Assembly: GCF_009905735.1 (NCBI RefSeq)
Contig: NZ_JAAALE010000003.1
Coordinates: 124,001 to 188,000 of the forward strand
From: Porphyrobacter sp. SLTP
GTDB lineage: Bacteria; Pseudomonadota; Alphaproteobacteria; Sphingomonadales; Sphingomonadaceae
Direction of reading: 5' to 3'
DNA: 64,000 nucleotides
The notes beneath the pieces are model-generated. The model was not told where the DNA came from. It searched no databases and saw only the letters and a list, made by a program, of their open reading frames with translations. Shown one piece after another: positions 26,528-34,601 of this stretch (its first letter is position 1; each line of letters starts with the position of its first letter). The position numbers and the translations under genes were made by a program.

Positions 26528-27394
26528 ATGAAGCACCTGATGTTGGCCGCCGCTGCTCTGATCGCCCTGCCGGGCGCGCTGGCTGCGCAGGACACCGCGC
26601 CTGAGGCGGCCGCCGCAAGCACCGCAGACAGCGACGGCATGGGCGAAGCGATGGCGAAGCTGAGCGGCATGTTCCCGACAGAGCCCCTTACTGCCGAGCA
26701 GCAGGCCCGCCTTCCCGCCGCCGAGCGTCTGATCGCGCGGATCATGCCCGAAGGCACAATGGCCGAGATGATCGACAAGATGATGGGCGGGGTTCTTGGC
26801 CCGATCATGGAGCTGGGTCCTGACGGCGCCGCAACCACCATCGCCCGGCAGATCGGGGTGGAGAGCTATGCGCTCGATCTCGACGAGGCCAAGGCGGGTG
26901 AGCTTGCCAGCCTGTTCGATCCCGCCTGGCAGGAGCGTCAGAAGCGCGAGGCGGCGCTGTTTCCCGAAATGATGCGCGACATGATGGCGACGATGGAGCC
27001 GACCATGCGCAAGGCGATGTCGGAGCTTTACGCGATCCGCTTCACCGACAGCGAATTGGCCGAGATCGACGGCTTCTTCGCCACGGCGACGGGGACCAAA
27101 TATGCCCGCGAATCCTTCCTGATGGCGAGCGATCCGCGGATCGCCTCAGCCTCGATGGAGGCGATGCCGGCCATGATGGGCATGCTCGGCGGCATGGAGC
27201 AGCGCATGGCAGAGCGCACCGCCGATTTGCCCGCGGTACGCAGCTTCGATGCGCTGTCTGCGGCGGAGCAGGCGAAGGTCGCCGAGCTGACCGGCTACAG
27301 CATCGATGAGATCAAACAGAGCATCGCGGTGCGGCAAAGCGATGACGCCGCGCTCGATGCCATGGCAACGGCTGCCGAGCAGCCCGACGAGTGA
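26528..27394 (+). CDS. DUF2059 family secreted protein
   Basis: 288 residues with a signal peptide (MKHLMLAAAALIALPGALAAQ) and an AGGAG ribosome binding site. The mature sequence is helical and methionine-rich, with AERLIARIMPEGTMAEMIDKMM, FPEMMRDMMATMEPTMRKAM and the DUF2059 core LYAIRFTDSELAEIDGFFATATGTKYARES. The family has no known activity; a periplasmic or membrane-surface location is predicted. It ends 1 bp before the probable start of the helicase gene, so the two may be co-transcribed, although a functional link is not obvious. Confidence 0.83.
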   Translation: MKHLMLAAAALIALPGALAAQDTAPEAAAASTADSDGMGEAMAKLSGMFPTEPLTAEQQARLPAAERLIARIMPEGTMAEMIDKMMGGVLGPIMELGPDGAATTIARQIGVESYALDLDEAKAGELASLFDPAWQERQKREAALFPEMMRDMMATMEPTMRKAMSELYAIRFTDSELAEIDGFFATATGTKYARESFLMASDPRIASASMEAMPAMMGMLGGMEQRMAERTADLPAVRSFDALSAAEQAKVAELTGYSIDEIKQSIAVRQSDDAALDAMATAAEQPDE

Positions 27395-27395
27395 C

Positions 27396-29882
27396 GTGAA
27401 CCCGCCCGACCTTGGGCCCGACCCCGCCGTCCCGCCGCTGCCGCCGGAGATCGCGGGGTGGTTTGCCGCGCGGGGTTGGCGGGTGCGGCGGCATCAGTGG
27501 GAGATGCTGGCCAAGGCGCGCGAGGGTGCCCATGCGCTGCTCGTCGCCGATACCGGGGCCGGCAAGACGCTGGCCGGGTTCCTGCCGACCTTGTGCGACT
27601 TTGCGCCCTCGGCCGGGACGGTGCCGGGAGACGGGTTGCACACGCTCTACGTCTCGCCGTTGAAGGCGCTGGCGCAGGATGTGAAGCGCAACCTGCTGAC
27701 GCCGATCGAGGAGATTGGGCTCCCCATCCGGGTCGAGACCCGCAGCGGGGATACCCCGTCCGACCGCAAGAAGCGCCAGCGCGAACGCCCGCCGCATATC
27801 CTGCTGACCACGCCGGAAAGCCTTTCGTTGCTGCTCTCCTATCCCGAAAGCGCCGACCTGTTCGCGGGGCTGAAGCGGATCGTAATCGACGAGGTTCACG
27901 CCTTCGCCACCGACAAGCGCGGCGATCTGCTGGCGCTCAGTCTTGCGCGGCTGCACGCCCTTGCGCCGGACGCCCAGCGGGTCGCGCTATCGGCAACGCT
28001 CGCCAATCCCCGCGACTTTCAGGAATGGCTCGCTCCGCAAACTGGCGACGCTGGTGAAATCGCTGCCGCTGCGCTGGTGCTCGGCGAGGAGGGGGCCGAT
28101 CCCGAGGTCGAAATCCTGCTCCCCATTGAGGAGCGGGTGCCGTGGGGCGGCCATGCCGGGCGCTGGGCGGTGCCGCAGCTTTACGCAGCGATCAAGGCCA
28201 ACCGCACCACGCTGGTCTTCACCAACACGCGCTTTCTGGCCGAGTTCATCTTCCAATGCCTGTGGGAGGAAAACGAGGATCACCTCCCCATCGGCATCCA
28301 CCACGGCTCGCTCAGCACCGAAGCGCGGCGCAAGGTGGAGGAGGCGATGGCGCGGGGGGAGTTGCGCGCGCTGGTGTGCACGGCGAGCCTCGATCTGGGG
28401 ATCGACTGGGGGGATATCGACCTCGTCGTCCAGATGGGCGCGCCGAAGGGGTCCTCGCGCCTGCTGCAACGGATCGGGCGGGCGGGGCACCGGCTCGACA
28501 CGCCGAGCCGCGCGGTGCTGGTGCCGGGCAACCGCTTCGAATTCCTCGAAGCCACCGCGGCCAAACAGGCGGTCGACGAAGGCCAGCGCGATGGCGAGGC
28601 GTTCCGACCGGGCAGCCTCGATGTGCTCGCCCAGCACGTGATGGCCTGCGCCTGCGCCGCGCCATTCCACGAAGACGCGCTGCTGGCCGAGATCAGAAGC
28701 GCCTTGGCCTATAGCTGGGTGGAAGAGGCGACCTTCGCCCGCGTCCTGAGCTTCGTTTCCAACGGCGGCTATGCCCTGAAGGCCTATGACCGGTTCCAGA
28801 GGATCGTCCGCGCGAAGGACGGTACCTGGCGGCTTGCCCACCCCAATCAGGCGCAACGCCACCGGATGAACGCCGGGATCATCGTCGATAGCGAGATGCT
28901 CACCGTGCGGTTCAAGAACGGACGCAGCCTCGGCAAGGTCGAGGAACGCTTTGCTGCCCAGCTTTCCCCCGGCGACACCTTCTTCTTTGCGGGCATGAGC
29001 CTTGAGGTCGAGGGCGTGAAGGACATGGACGTGGTGGTGCGCGCGGCGAAGAAATCCGCCACCATCCCGAGCTACGGCGGGCTGCGCCTGCCGCTCACCA
29101 CGCACCTTTCCACCCGCGTCCAGGCACTGCTTTCCGACAGGGCGGGGTGGGGGCAGTTCCCCGATGATGTGCGCGAATGGCTGGAAATGCAGGACTATCG
29201 CTCGCGCCTGCCCGCGCCGGGGGAACTGCTGGTCGAAAGCTTCCCGCATGGGGGCAAGCATTACACCGCCTATTATACGTTCGAGGGCTGGAACGCGAAC
29301 CAGAGCCTCGGGATGCTGATCACCCGGCGGATGGAGGATCGCGGCCTGCTCCCCGGCGGGTTCGTGGCGAACGACTATTGCCTCGCCGTATGGGGATTGA
29401 AGCCGGTCACCGATCCGGTGCCTTTGCTCTCGCCCGACATTCTGACCGATGAGTTTGTCGAATGGGTCACCGAAAGCCACCTGCTGCGCCGCGCGTTTCG
29501 CGAGGTCGCGGTGATCAGCGGGCTCGTCGAGCGCCAGCATCCCGGCCAGAAGAAGACCGGCAAGCAGGTCACGTTCTCGACCGATCTGATCTACGATGTG
29601 CTCAAGAAATACGAGCCTGATCACGTGCTGATCGAAGCCGCCTGGGCGGATGCGCGGGCGCGGATGACGGACGTCGGCCGGCTGGCGGCGCTGCTCGAAC
29701 GCTCGGAGCGCGAGCTGGTCCACGTCACCCTCGACCGGGTGTCCCCGCTGGCGGTGCCGGTGATGACGATGATTGGCCGCGAGGCGGTGCCGCAGGGGGC
29801 GGTGGATGATGAACTGCTGCTGGAGGCCGAGGGGCTGATCGCCGCAGCCATGAGGCTCGACTTGCCGCTGGAGGGGGATTAG
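27396..29882 (+). CDS. Lhr-type (ligase-associated) DEXH-box helicase
   Basis: 828 residues from a GTG at 27396, immediately after the preceding stop; earlier in-frame starts lie inside the upstream gene. Superfamily 2 helicase motifs are present in order: Q-like RRHQWEMLAKAREG, Walker A ADTGAGKTLAGF, Ia YVSPLKALAQDV, Ib LLTTPESLSLLL, DEVH box IVIDEVHAF, motif III ALSATLANP, IV LVFTNTRF, V ASLDLGIDWGDIDLV and VI LLQRIGRAGHR. A C-terminal Lhr-core and winged-helix region follows. Such proteins belong to a DNA repair set with an ATP-dependent ligase, exonuclease and metallophosphoesterase, but none of those partners is adjacent here. Confidence 0.9.
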   Translation: MNPPDLGPDPAVPPLPPEIAGWFAARGWRVRRHQWEMLAKAREGAHALLVADTGAGKTLAGFLPTLCDFAPSAGTVPGDGLHTLYVSPLKALAQDVKRNLLTPIEEIGLPIRVETRSGDTPSDRKKRQRERPPHILLTTPESLSLLLSYPESADLFAGLKRIVIDEVHAFATDKRGDLLALSLARLHALAPDAQRVALSATLANPRDFQEWLAPQTGDAGEIAAAALVLGEEGADPEVEILLPIEERVPWGGHAGRWAVPQLYAAIKANRTTLVFTNTRFLAEFIFQCLWEENEDHLPIGIHHGSLSTEARRKVEEAMARGELRALVCTASLDLGIDWGDIDLVVQMGAPKGSSRLLQRIGRAGHRLDTPSRAVLVPGNRFEFLEATAAKQAVDEGQRDGEAFRPGSLDVLAQHVMACACAAPFHEDALLAEIRSALAYSWVEEATFARVLSFVSNGGYALKAYDRFQRIVRAKDGTWRLAHPNQAQRHRMNAGIIVDSEMLTVRFKNGRSLGKVEERFAAQLSPGDTFFFAGMSLEVEGVKDMDVVVRAAKKSATIPSYGGLRLPLTTHLSTRVQALLSDRAGWGQFPDDVREWLEMQDYRSRLPAPGELLVESFPHGGKHYTAYYTFEGWNANQSLGMLITRRMEDRGLLPGGFVANDYCLAVWGLKPVTDPVPLLSPDILTDEFVEWVTESHLLRRAFREVAVISGLVERQHPGQKKTGKQVTFSTDLIYDVLKKYEPDHVLIEAAWADARARMTDVGRLAALLERSERELVHVTLDRVSPLAVPVMTMIGREAVPQGAVDDELLLEAEGLIAAAMRLDLPLEGD

Positions 29883-29903
29883 CCCTCCGGCGGCGCAATC
29901 GGC

Positions 29904-30338
29904 TCAGAAATCCTGATACCGTTCATTGCCGACGAAGGTGAAGCCTTTGGCGCCTTCCTCGCGGATCAGAGCGATGGTGCGGGCGGCGGTGCTGTAGCTG
30001 GCCTGCTTGTCCGGGGCGAAGCGCAGTATTGCCGGTGTTGTCAGCGCGGCTGCGGCGGCCACTTGTGCACGCAGGGCCTCGGCCGAGACGGTCGTGCCGT
30101 TCCACGCAAGGCGATCCGCCGCATCGATGGTGATGGTGTTCTGATCCAGCACCGGCAGGCTCGGTTCGCGGCGCTCACCCGGCAGATCGACCGGGGTGAC
30201 GTTCACCTGCACCGGCATGGCGAGGATCATCACGATCAGCAGCACCAGCAGCACGTCGATGAAGGGGGTGACATTCATCTCGCTGATCGGGCGGGGGCGG
30301 GGGGCGTAGAGGTTGGCACGGGTCACGATGTGCGGCAT
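29904..30338 (-). CDS. exbD: ExbD/TolR-family transport protein (third copy)
   Basis: 144 residues from the ATG at 30338, preceded by AGGAGA. One membrane helix (FIDVLLVLLIVMILAM) directly after the conserved INVTPFIDV-type start, with the functional Asp in ID VLL, then a periplasmic domain ending KGFTFVGNERYQDF. It works with ExbB to use the proton gradient to energise TonB. It is separated from the second exbD by about 295 bp that includes a terminator and a parS site, so it is probably transcribed on its own. Confidence 0.9.
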   Translation of the reverse strand: MPHIVTRANLYAPRPRPISEMNVTPFIDVLLVLLIVMILAMPVQVNVTPVDLPGERREPSLPVLDQNTITIDAADRLAWNGTTVSAEALRAQVAAAAALTTPAILRFAPDKQASYSTAARTIALIREEGAKGFTFVGNERYQDF

Positions 30339-30480
30339 GTTCGCTCTCCTGATGCAGAGCGGGCCTGCGGGATGGCACCCGCTCTGACTGGGCGGAGAAT
30401 ATCGCAAAAAGAACAGGTTGCCTAACGCGTACCGGTACGGCGTCAGCAACCCATCCTCCCTGCGGACACGATGTTCCTGA

Positions 30481-30500
30481 AATGTTTCACGTGAAACATT
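30481..30500. other. parS centromere-like site (ParB binding)
   Basis: TGTTTCACGTGAAACA (30483-30498) matches the bacterial parS consensus perfectly, and the palindrome extends to 20 bp (AATGTTTCACGTGAAACATT). ParB/Spo0J binds this sequence to segregate the chromosome origin region. It is in the non-coding gap between two exbD genes. parA and parB are not in the window. Such sites usually cluster near the replication origin. Confidence 0.9.
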
Positions 30501-30526
30501 GCCACGGGCGGAGGGGCCCCCAAAGC

Positions 30527-30563
30527 AAAAGGGGCGCCGCGAACCTGCCGCAGCGCCCCCTTT
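30527..30563 (-). terminator. Intrinsic terminator of the second exbD
   Basis: On the minus strand, GGGGGCGC (complement of 30553-30560) pairs with GCGCCCC (complement of 30531-30537), followed by TTTTGCTTT. It lies about 70 bp after the exbD stop at 30634 and closes the tonB-exbB-exbD-exbD unit. Confidence 0.7.
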
Positions 30564-30633
30564 GATGATTGTCTAACCGCTGCACGAGCGGGCGACGACT
30601 GGCCTATGACCGGTCAACCACCGGCCCAAGACC

Positions 30634-31065
30634 TTACTTGCCGAAGTTGCGATACTTGTCGTTGCCGACGAAGCCGAACTTGGTCACGCCCGATCCCTTG
30701 ATGTCGTTCAACACCCGGGCCGACAGCGCATAGCTGGCCAGCGGCTCCGGCTCGAACTGCAATTCGGGCTCAACCGCCAGGGTCAGGCTCTGTTGCAGCG
30801 TCGCGACCAGTTCGCCTTCGGTCAGCGGGGTGCCGTTCCACAGGATCTGGTCGTTGACCGTCAGCACCACCTTGTTCTTGACCGGATCGATCGGCGGCGG
30901 ATTGGTTGGCGGTTGCGGCGTCGGCAGATCGATGTCGACCGAGTGGGTCGCCACCGGGATGGTGATGATGAACATGATCAGCAGAACGAGCAAAACGTCG
31001 ATCAGCGGCGTCATGTTCATTTCCATCATCGGCTCGCCGTCAAGCTTGCCTCCAGACATTCCCAT
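30634..31065 (-). CDS. exbD: ExbD/TolR-family transport protein (second copy)
   Basis: 143 residues; GGAG precedes the ATG. The conserved start EMNMTPLIDVLLVLLIMFIIT carries the membrane helix and key Asp, followed by a proline-rich periplasmic segment and a C-terminal domain ending KFGFVGNDKYRNFGK, very like the third copy. It lies 29 bp downstream of the first exbD and before a terminator, so it ends the main tonB operon. Multiple ExbD proteins beside one ExbB are common in TonB-receptor-rich alphaproteobacteria and xanthomonads. Confidence 0.92.
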   Translation of the reverse strand: MGMSGGKLDGEPMMEMNMTPLIDVLLVLLIMFIITIPVATHSVDIDLPTPQPPTNPPPIDPVKNKVVLTVNDQILWNGTPLTEGELVATLQQSLTLAVEPELQFEPEPLASYALSARVLNDIKGSGVTKFGFVGNDKYRNFGK

Positions 31066-31094
31066 GTCAGTTACTCCTTAAGTTCGCTGGCAGG

Positions 31095-31625
31095 TCAGCC
31101 GTTCGGATCGACGGGGTTCGAAATGAACCCGACGACCGGATAGCCGGCGCGCTGGATGTTGTAGATCGTGCCTGCAACGCACTGCCACGGGGCGTTGACG
31201 TCGCCGCGGATGTGAACCTGCGGGATATCCTCAGGATTGGCCATCAGCGCTTCGGCGCCGCCAGCCCGCTTGACGATGGCGTCAAGCTTCTTGAACGCCT
31301 GCTCCTGCAACTCATCGGACGTCACCGGGGTGATGTTGTTGATGTAGACCCGGCATTGGCCATTGCGCGAAGCGCCAGCAAAGCCCGGTTGCCCGGCGCT
31401 GATACCAGCATCGTCAGTCGCGCTGACGGTGACGAGCAGGTTTTCGACCTTGTCCTTCGATTCCAGCGACTCGAAGACCGGAATTTCCAGCTTTTCGATA
31501 GTCTGGATCGCAACCGGAACCGCGATGAGGAAGATGATCAGGAGCACCAGCATCACGTCCACCAGCGGCGTGGTGTTGATGTCGGACATGGGGGTATCGA
31601 CCCCGCCTCCCGTAGAAATCGCCAT
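31095..31625 (-). CDS. exbD: ExbD/TolR-family transport protein (first copy, with insertion)
   Basis: 176 residues. The N-terminal SDINTTPLVDVMLVLLIIFLIAV gives the membrane helix and conserved Asp. The periplasmic part is about 30 residues longer than in the two other copies and contains two cysteines (GQCRVY and PWQCVA) that could form a disulphide. The C-terminal IYNIQRAGYPVVGFISNP is the usual ExbD end. It is between exbB and the second exbD. Confidence 0.92.
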   Translation of the reverse strand: MAISTGGGVDTPMSDINTTPLVDVMLVLLIIFLIAVPVAIQTIEKLEIPVFESLESKDKVENLLVTVSATDDAGISAGQPGFAGASRNGQCRVYINNITPVTSDELQEQAFKKLDAIVKRAGGAEALMANPEDIPQVHIRGDVNAPWQCVAGTIYNIQRAGYPVVGFISNPVDPNG

Positions 31626-31755
31626 TGTGAATTCCTAGCCTGTCAAAACATTGACTTGAAACGCCTACCCGGTTCCGCGGCCGTGGCAGGCCGTGAGCCG
31701 GGCAGTGGTGGGAGCGGCCACGAGGGACGCTTCCACCGACTGTCGGCCATGACGA

Positions 31756-32529
31756 TCAGGACTTGTTGAGCGTCGGGTTGGCGGCCGGCTTGGCAGCGGG
31801 CTTGGCAGCCGGAGCAGCCGCAACCACCGCCGGCTTCACGGCGCCGTTCGAGTTCATATAGGCCAGCAGATCGGTCGAGAAGGTGCTGAGCATGGCCGCG
31901 ATCTTGCGGTTGCGCGACTGCAGCCAGTTGAACGCGAACACGGCAGGCACAGCGACCAGAAGACCGATGGCGGTCATGATCAGCGCTTCACCGACGGGGC
32001 CGGCGACCTTGTCGATCGAGGCGTTACCGGCGATGCCGATGTTGATCAGCGCGCGGTAGATCCCGATCACGGTGCCGAGCAGACCCACGAACGGGGCGGT
32101 CGCACCCACGGTGGCGAGGAACGGCAGGCCGCCCGCGAGCACCGCGTTGATCGAATCTTCCGAACGCTGCAGCGAACCATGCATGTAGTCATGCGATTCC
32201 AGAGCGTCGGTCATCTTGCCGTGTTCGTCCTGGGCCTTCACCGCATCGTCGGCGAGCTGGCGCCACGGGCCGTCCTTGTCCAGCTTGGCCGCGCCTTCCT
32301 TGAGGCTCGACGCGCGCCAGAACTGGGTCTGCACGGCGTTGTACTGCTTCATCACCTTGTTCTGTTCGAACAGCTTGGTGAACATGATGTAGAACGAGCC
32401 GACCGACATGATCACCATGATGGCGAGGATCGACCAGGCAACCGGGCCGCCCTCACGCATGGCTTCGACGAAGCCAAACTTGCTTTCGGGCGCTGCATCA
32501 GCGGCGGCGGCGAGAAGGTAAAGGTTCAT
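31756..32529 (-). CDS. exbB: ExbB/TolQ/MotA-family proton channel
   Basis: 257 residues with three membrane segments: about 30-50 (AWSILAIMVIMSVGSFYIMF), about 145-170 and about 190-215. The hallmark TVGATAPFVGLLGTVIGIYRALINI and the following GEALIMTAIGLLVAVPAVFAFN are present. It forms the pentameric proton channel of the TonB energy complex in the inner membrane. An Ala/Pro/Lys-rich C-terminal tail is unusual but common in this group. AAAGGAC precedes the start. It lies 66 bp downstream of tonB. Confidence 0.95.
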   Translation of the reverse strand: MNLYLLAAAADAAPESKFGFVEAMREGGPVAWSILAIMVIMSVGSFYIMFTKLFEQNKVMKQYNAVQTQFWRASSLKEGAAKLDKDGPWRQLADDAVKAQDEHGKMTDALESHDYMHGSLQRSEDSINAVLAGGLPFLATVGATAPFVGLLGTVIGIYRALINIGIAGNASIDKVAGPVGEALIMTAIGLLVAVPAVFAFNWLQSRNRKIAAMLSTFSTDLLAYMNSNGAVKPAVVAAAPAAKPAAKPAANPTLNKS

Positions 32530-32595
32530 TGCGAAAAGTCCTTTTGAAAAGTTGTCCGTTGGCAGACGGCGCGTGCCGAATGCCGGATTGATCCG

Positions 32596-33279
32596 TCAGT
32601 TCAGCTTGTAGGTAATGCGCGTGGACCAGCTGGCGCTGATCGGGTCACCGGCATCGTTGAGAGCCGGGTCGAACCGTCCGTAACGTTCGAGATCCTTGCA
32701 GGCCGCAGCATCAAGGATGTCCGATCCGCTCGACGAGGTCACCGAACAGCCAGTGGCCTTGCCGTCAGCCGTCACGGTGACGCGTACGCCCACGGTGCCT
32801 TCGATTTCTTCCTGCGCAGCACGGCGCGGGTAGTTGTCCTGGATACGGGCGGCCCAGCTGCGCTGGTTCTTGGGCTGCACACCACGCGCCTTGGACGGAG
32901 GCCTCGCAACCGGCTCGGCCGGTCGCACCGGTTCCGGCGTCACGTCAGGCCTGCGGAATACCTCTTGAGGCGTTTCGCGCTGCGTGGTCGTGATCGGCGA
33001 TTCCCGCGGCATTTCGATCAGCGATTCCGGCGCGTTGGGCGGCGGAGGCGAGACCGGATCGGGGGTATCAGGCTCCGGCGGCGGCGGCTCATCCGGCTCT
33101 GGCGGCGGCTCCTCTTCCTTGACTTCCACAGTGGTCACACGTTCGATCGCCTCCTTGACGGCGTCGACGGCAAGAAAGACGACCATGCCCAGACCGACAC
33201 TACCGACGATCGCGAGTGCGATGATCAGTGCGACAAGCTTGGGGCCGGTCAACCCTTGTTGTTGGCTAGCGTAGGACAT
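32596..33279 (-). CDS. tonB: TonB family energy transducer
   Basis: 227 residues from the ATG at 33279 (GGAGAGAAAG upstream). An N-terminal membrane helix (KLVALIIALAIVGSVGLGMVVFLAV) is followed by a long Pro/Glu-rich periplasmic spacer (PPPEPDEPPPPEPDTP and more) and a C-terminal TonB domain: YPRRAAQEEIEGTVGVRVTVTADGKATGCSV...DILDAAACKDLERYGRFDPA...STRITYKLN. It transmits proton-motive force to outer-membrane receptors; the end of one such receptor is seen at the right edge. It is the first gene of tonB-exbB-exbD-exbD. Confidence 0.94.
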   Translation of the reverse strand: MSYASQQQGLTGPKLVALIIALAIVGSVGLGMVVFLAVDAVKEAIERVTTVEVKEEEPPPEPDEPPPPEPDTPDPVSPPPPNAPESLIEMPRESPITTTQRETPQEVFRRPDVTPEPVRPAEPVARPPSKARGVQPKNQRSWAARIQDNYPRRAAQEEIEGTVGVRVTVTADGKATGCSVTSSSGSDILDAAACKDLERYGRFDPALNDAGDPISASWSTRITYKLN

Positions 33280-33674
33280 CCAGCGCTTTCTCTCCAAATA
33301 CTAGCCGATCACGAGGATCGGCAAACTCCCCACCTCCCGGCCATAACGGCAGGTTGGCGGATCCCGGTCATTTCGGTCCTCCCACGCCGGGACAAGAAAT
33401 ACGGGCCAGCGCAACACGCATGGCCCGAAACCTTCCCCGGCTGGTACATTCTGAGCAAAACAACCCAGTCTGCAACCTGAACTGTTCCCGCGGCAATGTC
33501 CCCAGTCCCGCGCAATCAGTCTCTCGGGCTTTAACGGGCATCCCCTAGCCGATCAAACCCTTTTGCGGTTCATAGACAATTCACTGCGAGCCATGTGCAA
33601 CAAGCGCTGCTAAATGGCGGTCAAGCGGTCGTTAGTCAGGGGCTGTCGCAGGGCCATAAGTTAAGGGTAAATTA
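33280..33674. promoter_or_regulatory. Divergent non-coding region with a tonB leader stem-loop
   Basis: 395 bp between tonB and the unknown gene at 33675, with no supported coding sequence. Close to tonB, GCCGATC (33304-33310) and GATCGGC (33316-33322) form a hairpin that would lie 25-43 nt upstream of the tonB start codon in its mRNA. AAGGGT just before 33675 is the ribosome binding site of the plus-strand gene. No convincing Fur-type site was recognised. Confidence 0.45.
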
Positions 33675-34541
33675 ATGCCGTTTTTCAATACGCTGAAGGT
33701 ATCGATCATGGCCACCGCATGGCTTGCGCTGGTGCCGGTTGCGACACACGCACAGGTGCCTGCGCCAATTGCTGCATCGGCCTCTGATGGGCCGACATAT
33801 GCCGATCTGGCGACCTTTTCTGACGCTGCGGAACTGGTCATTCGGGCGCAGATTCGCCGCCAGACGACGCTCAAGCCTGACCGCGCGCCCGGTCTCGCAC
33901 CGGGATTCGCACGGTTGTATATTGAAGCCAACACGCTTGCGCTGATTGCTGGTCGCAGCACGGTGGGCGGCACGCTGGCCTATCTGGTTGACGTTCCGCT
34001 GGATGCCAAGGGCAAGGTTCCCAAGCTGAAAAAGCGCGAAGTCCTGTTGTTTGCGCGCAGTGTCCCGGGCCGCGCAGGGGAAGTGCAGCTCGTCTCTCCC
34101 GGCGCGCAGCTGACCTATACGCCGGAGCTGGAAGCCCGCCTGCGTCCGATCCTGACCGAACTTTACGCCGGGGCCAGCACGCCCCCCCGTATCACTGGAA
34201 TCAGTGATGCCTTGGCGGTGCAGGGCACCTTGACCGGCGAATCGGAGACGCAGATCTTTCTGGCAACCGAAAACCGCTCGCCCGTGTCGATCACCGTGCT
34301 GCGCCGCCCGGGCCAGCGTCCGCAATGGGGTGTGTCGTGGGGCGAGATCATCGATTCGGCGGCGCGTCCGCCTGCGCCGGAGACCCTGCGCTGGTATCGC
34401 CTCGCCTGCGCCCTCCCTGCGCAGCTGCCGAGCAACGCCAACCTCGCGCGCGAGCCCGAGGAGCGACGGCTTGCGGCAGCGGATTATGCCTTCGTCCGGG
34501 AAGCACTCGGGCCGTGTGTGCGGCGGATCACCAAGGGCTGA
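33675..34541 (+). CDS. Secreted protein of unknown function
   Basis: 288 residues, AAGGG ribosome binding site 5-10 nt upstream of the ATG. Signal peptide through about THAQ (residue 26). The mature part begins with a conserved-looking block PTYADLATFSDAAELVIRAQIRRQTTLKP and includes ARLYIEANTLALIAGRS, GTLAYLVDVPLDAKGKVPKLKKREVLLFAR and ISDALAVQGTLTGESETQIFLAT, with a C-terminal pair of cysteines (LACALP and GPCVRR). No enzyme motif is evident. It is next to, but divergent from, the tonB operon and 60 bp upstream of hom. Confidence 0.75.
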   Translation: MPFFNTLKVSIMATAWLALVPVATHAQVPAPIAASASDGPTYADLATFSDAAELVIRAQIRRQTTLKPDRAPGLAPGFARLYIEANTLALIAGRSTVGGTLAYLVDVPLDAKGKVPKLKKREVLLFARSVPGRAGEVQLVSPGAQLTYTPELEARLRPILTELYAGASTPPRITGISDALAVQGTLTGESETQIFLATENRSPVSITVLRRPGQRPQWGVSWGEIIDSAARPPAPETLRWYRLACALPAQLPSNANLAREPEERRLAAADYAFVREALGPCVRRITKG

Positions 34542-34601
34542 TGGCGAGCATCCGCGCTTGACCGCGCGATTTGCACGGTTAAGCGCCGCCCTCAGTCACT
34601 G

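Noticed and set aside
27987..29723. A 578-codon minus-strand frame opposite the helicase
   Set aside because: Low-complexity shadow; the plus strand carries all helicase motifs.
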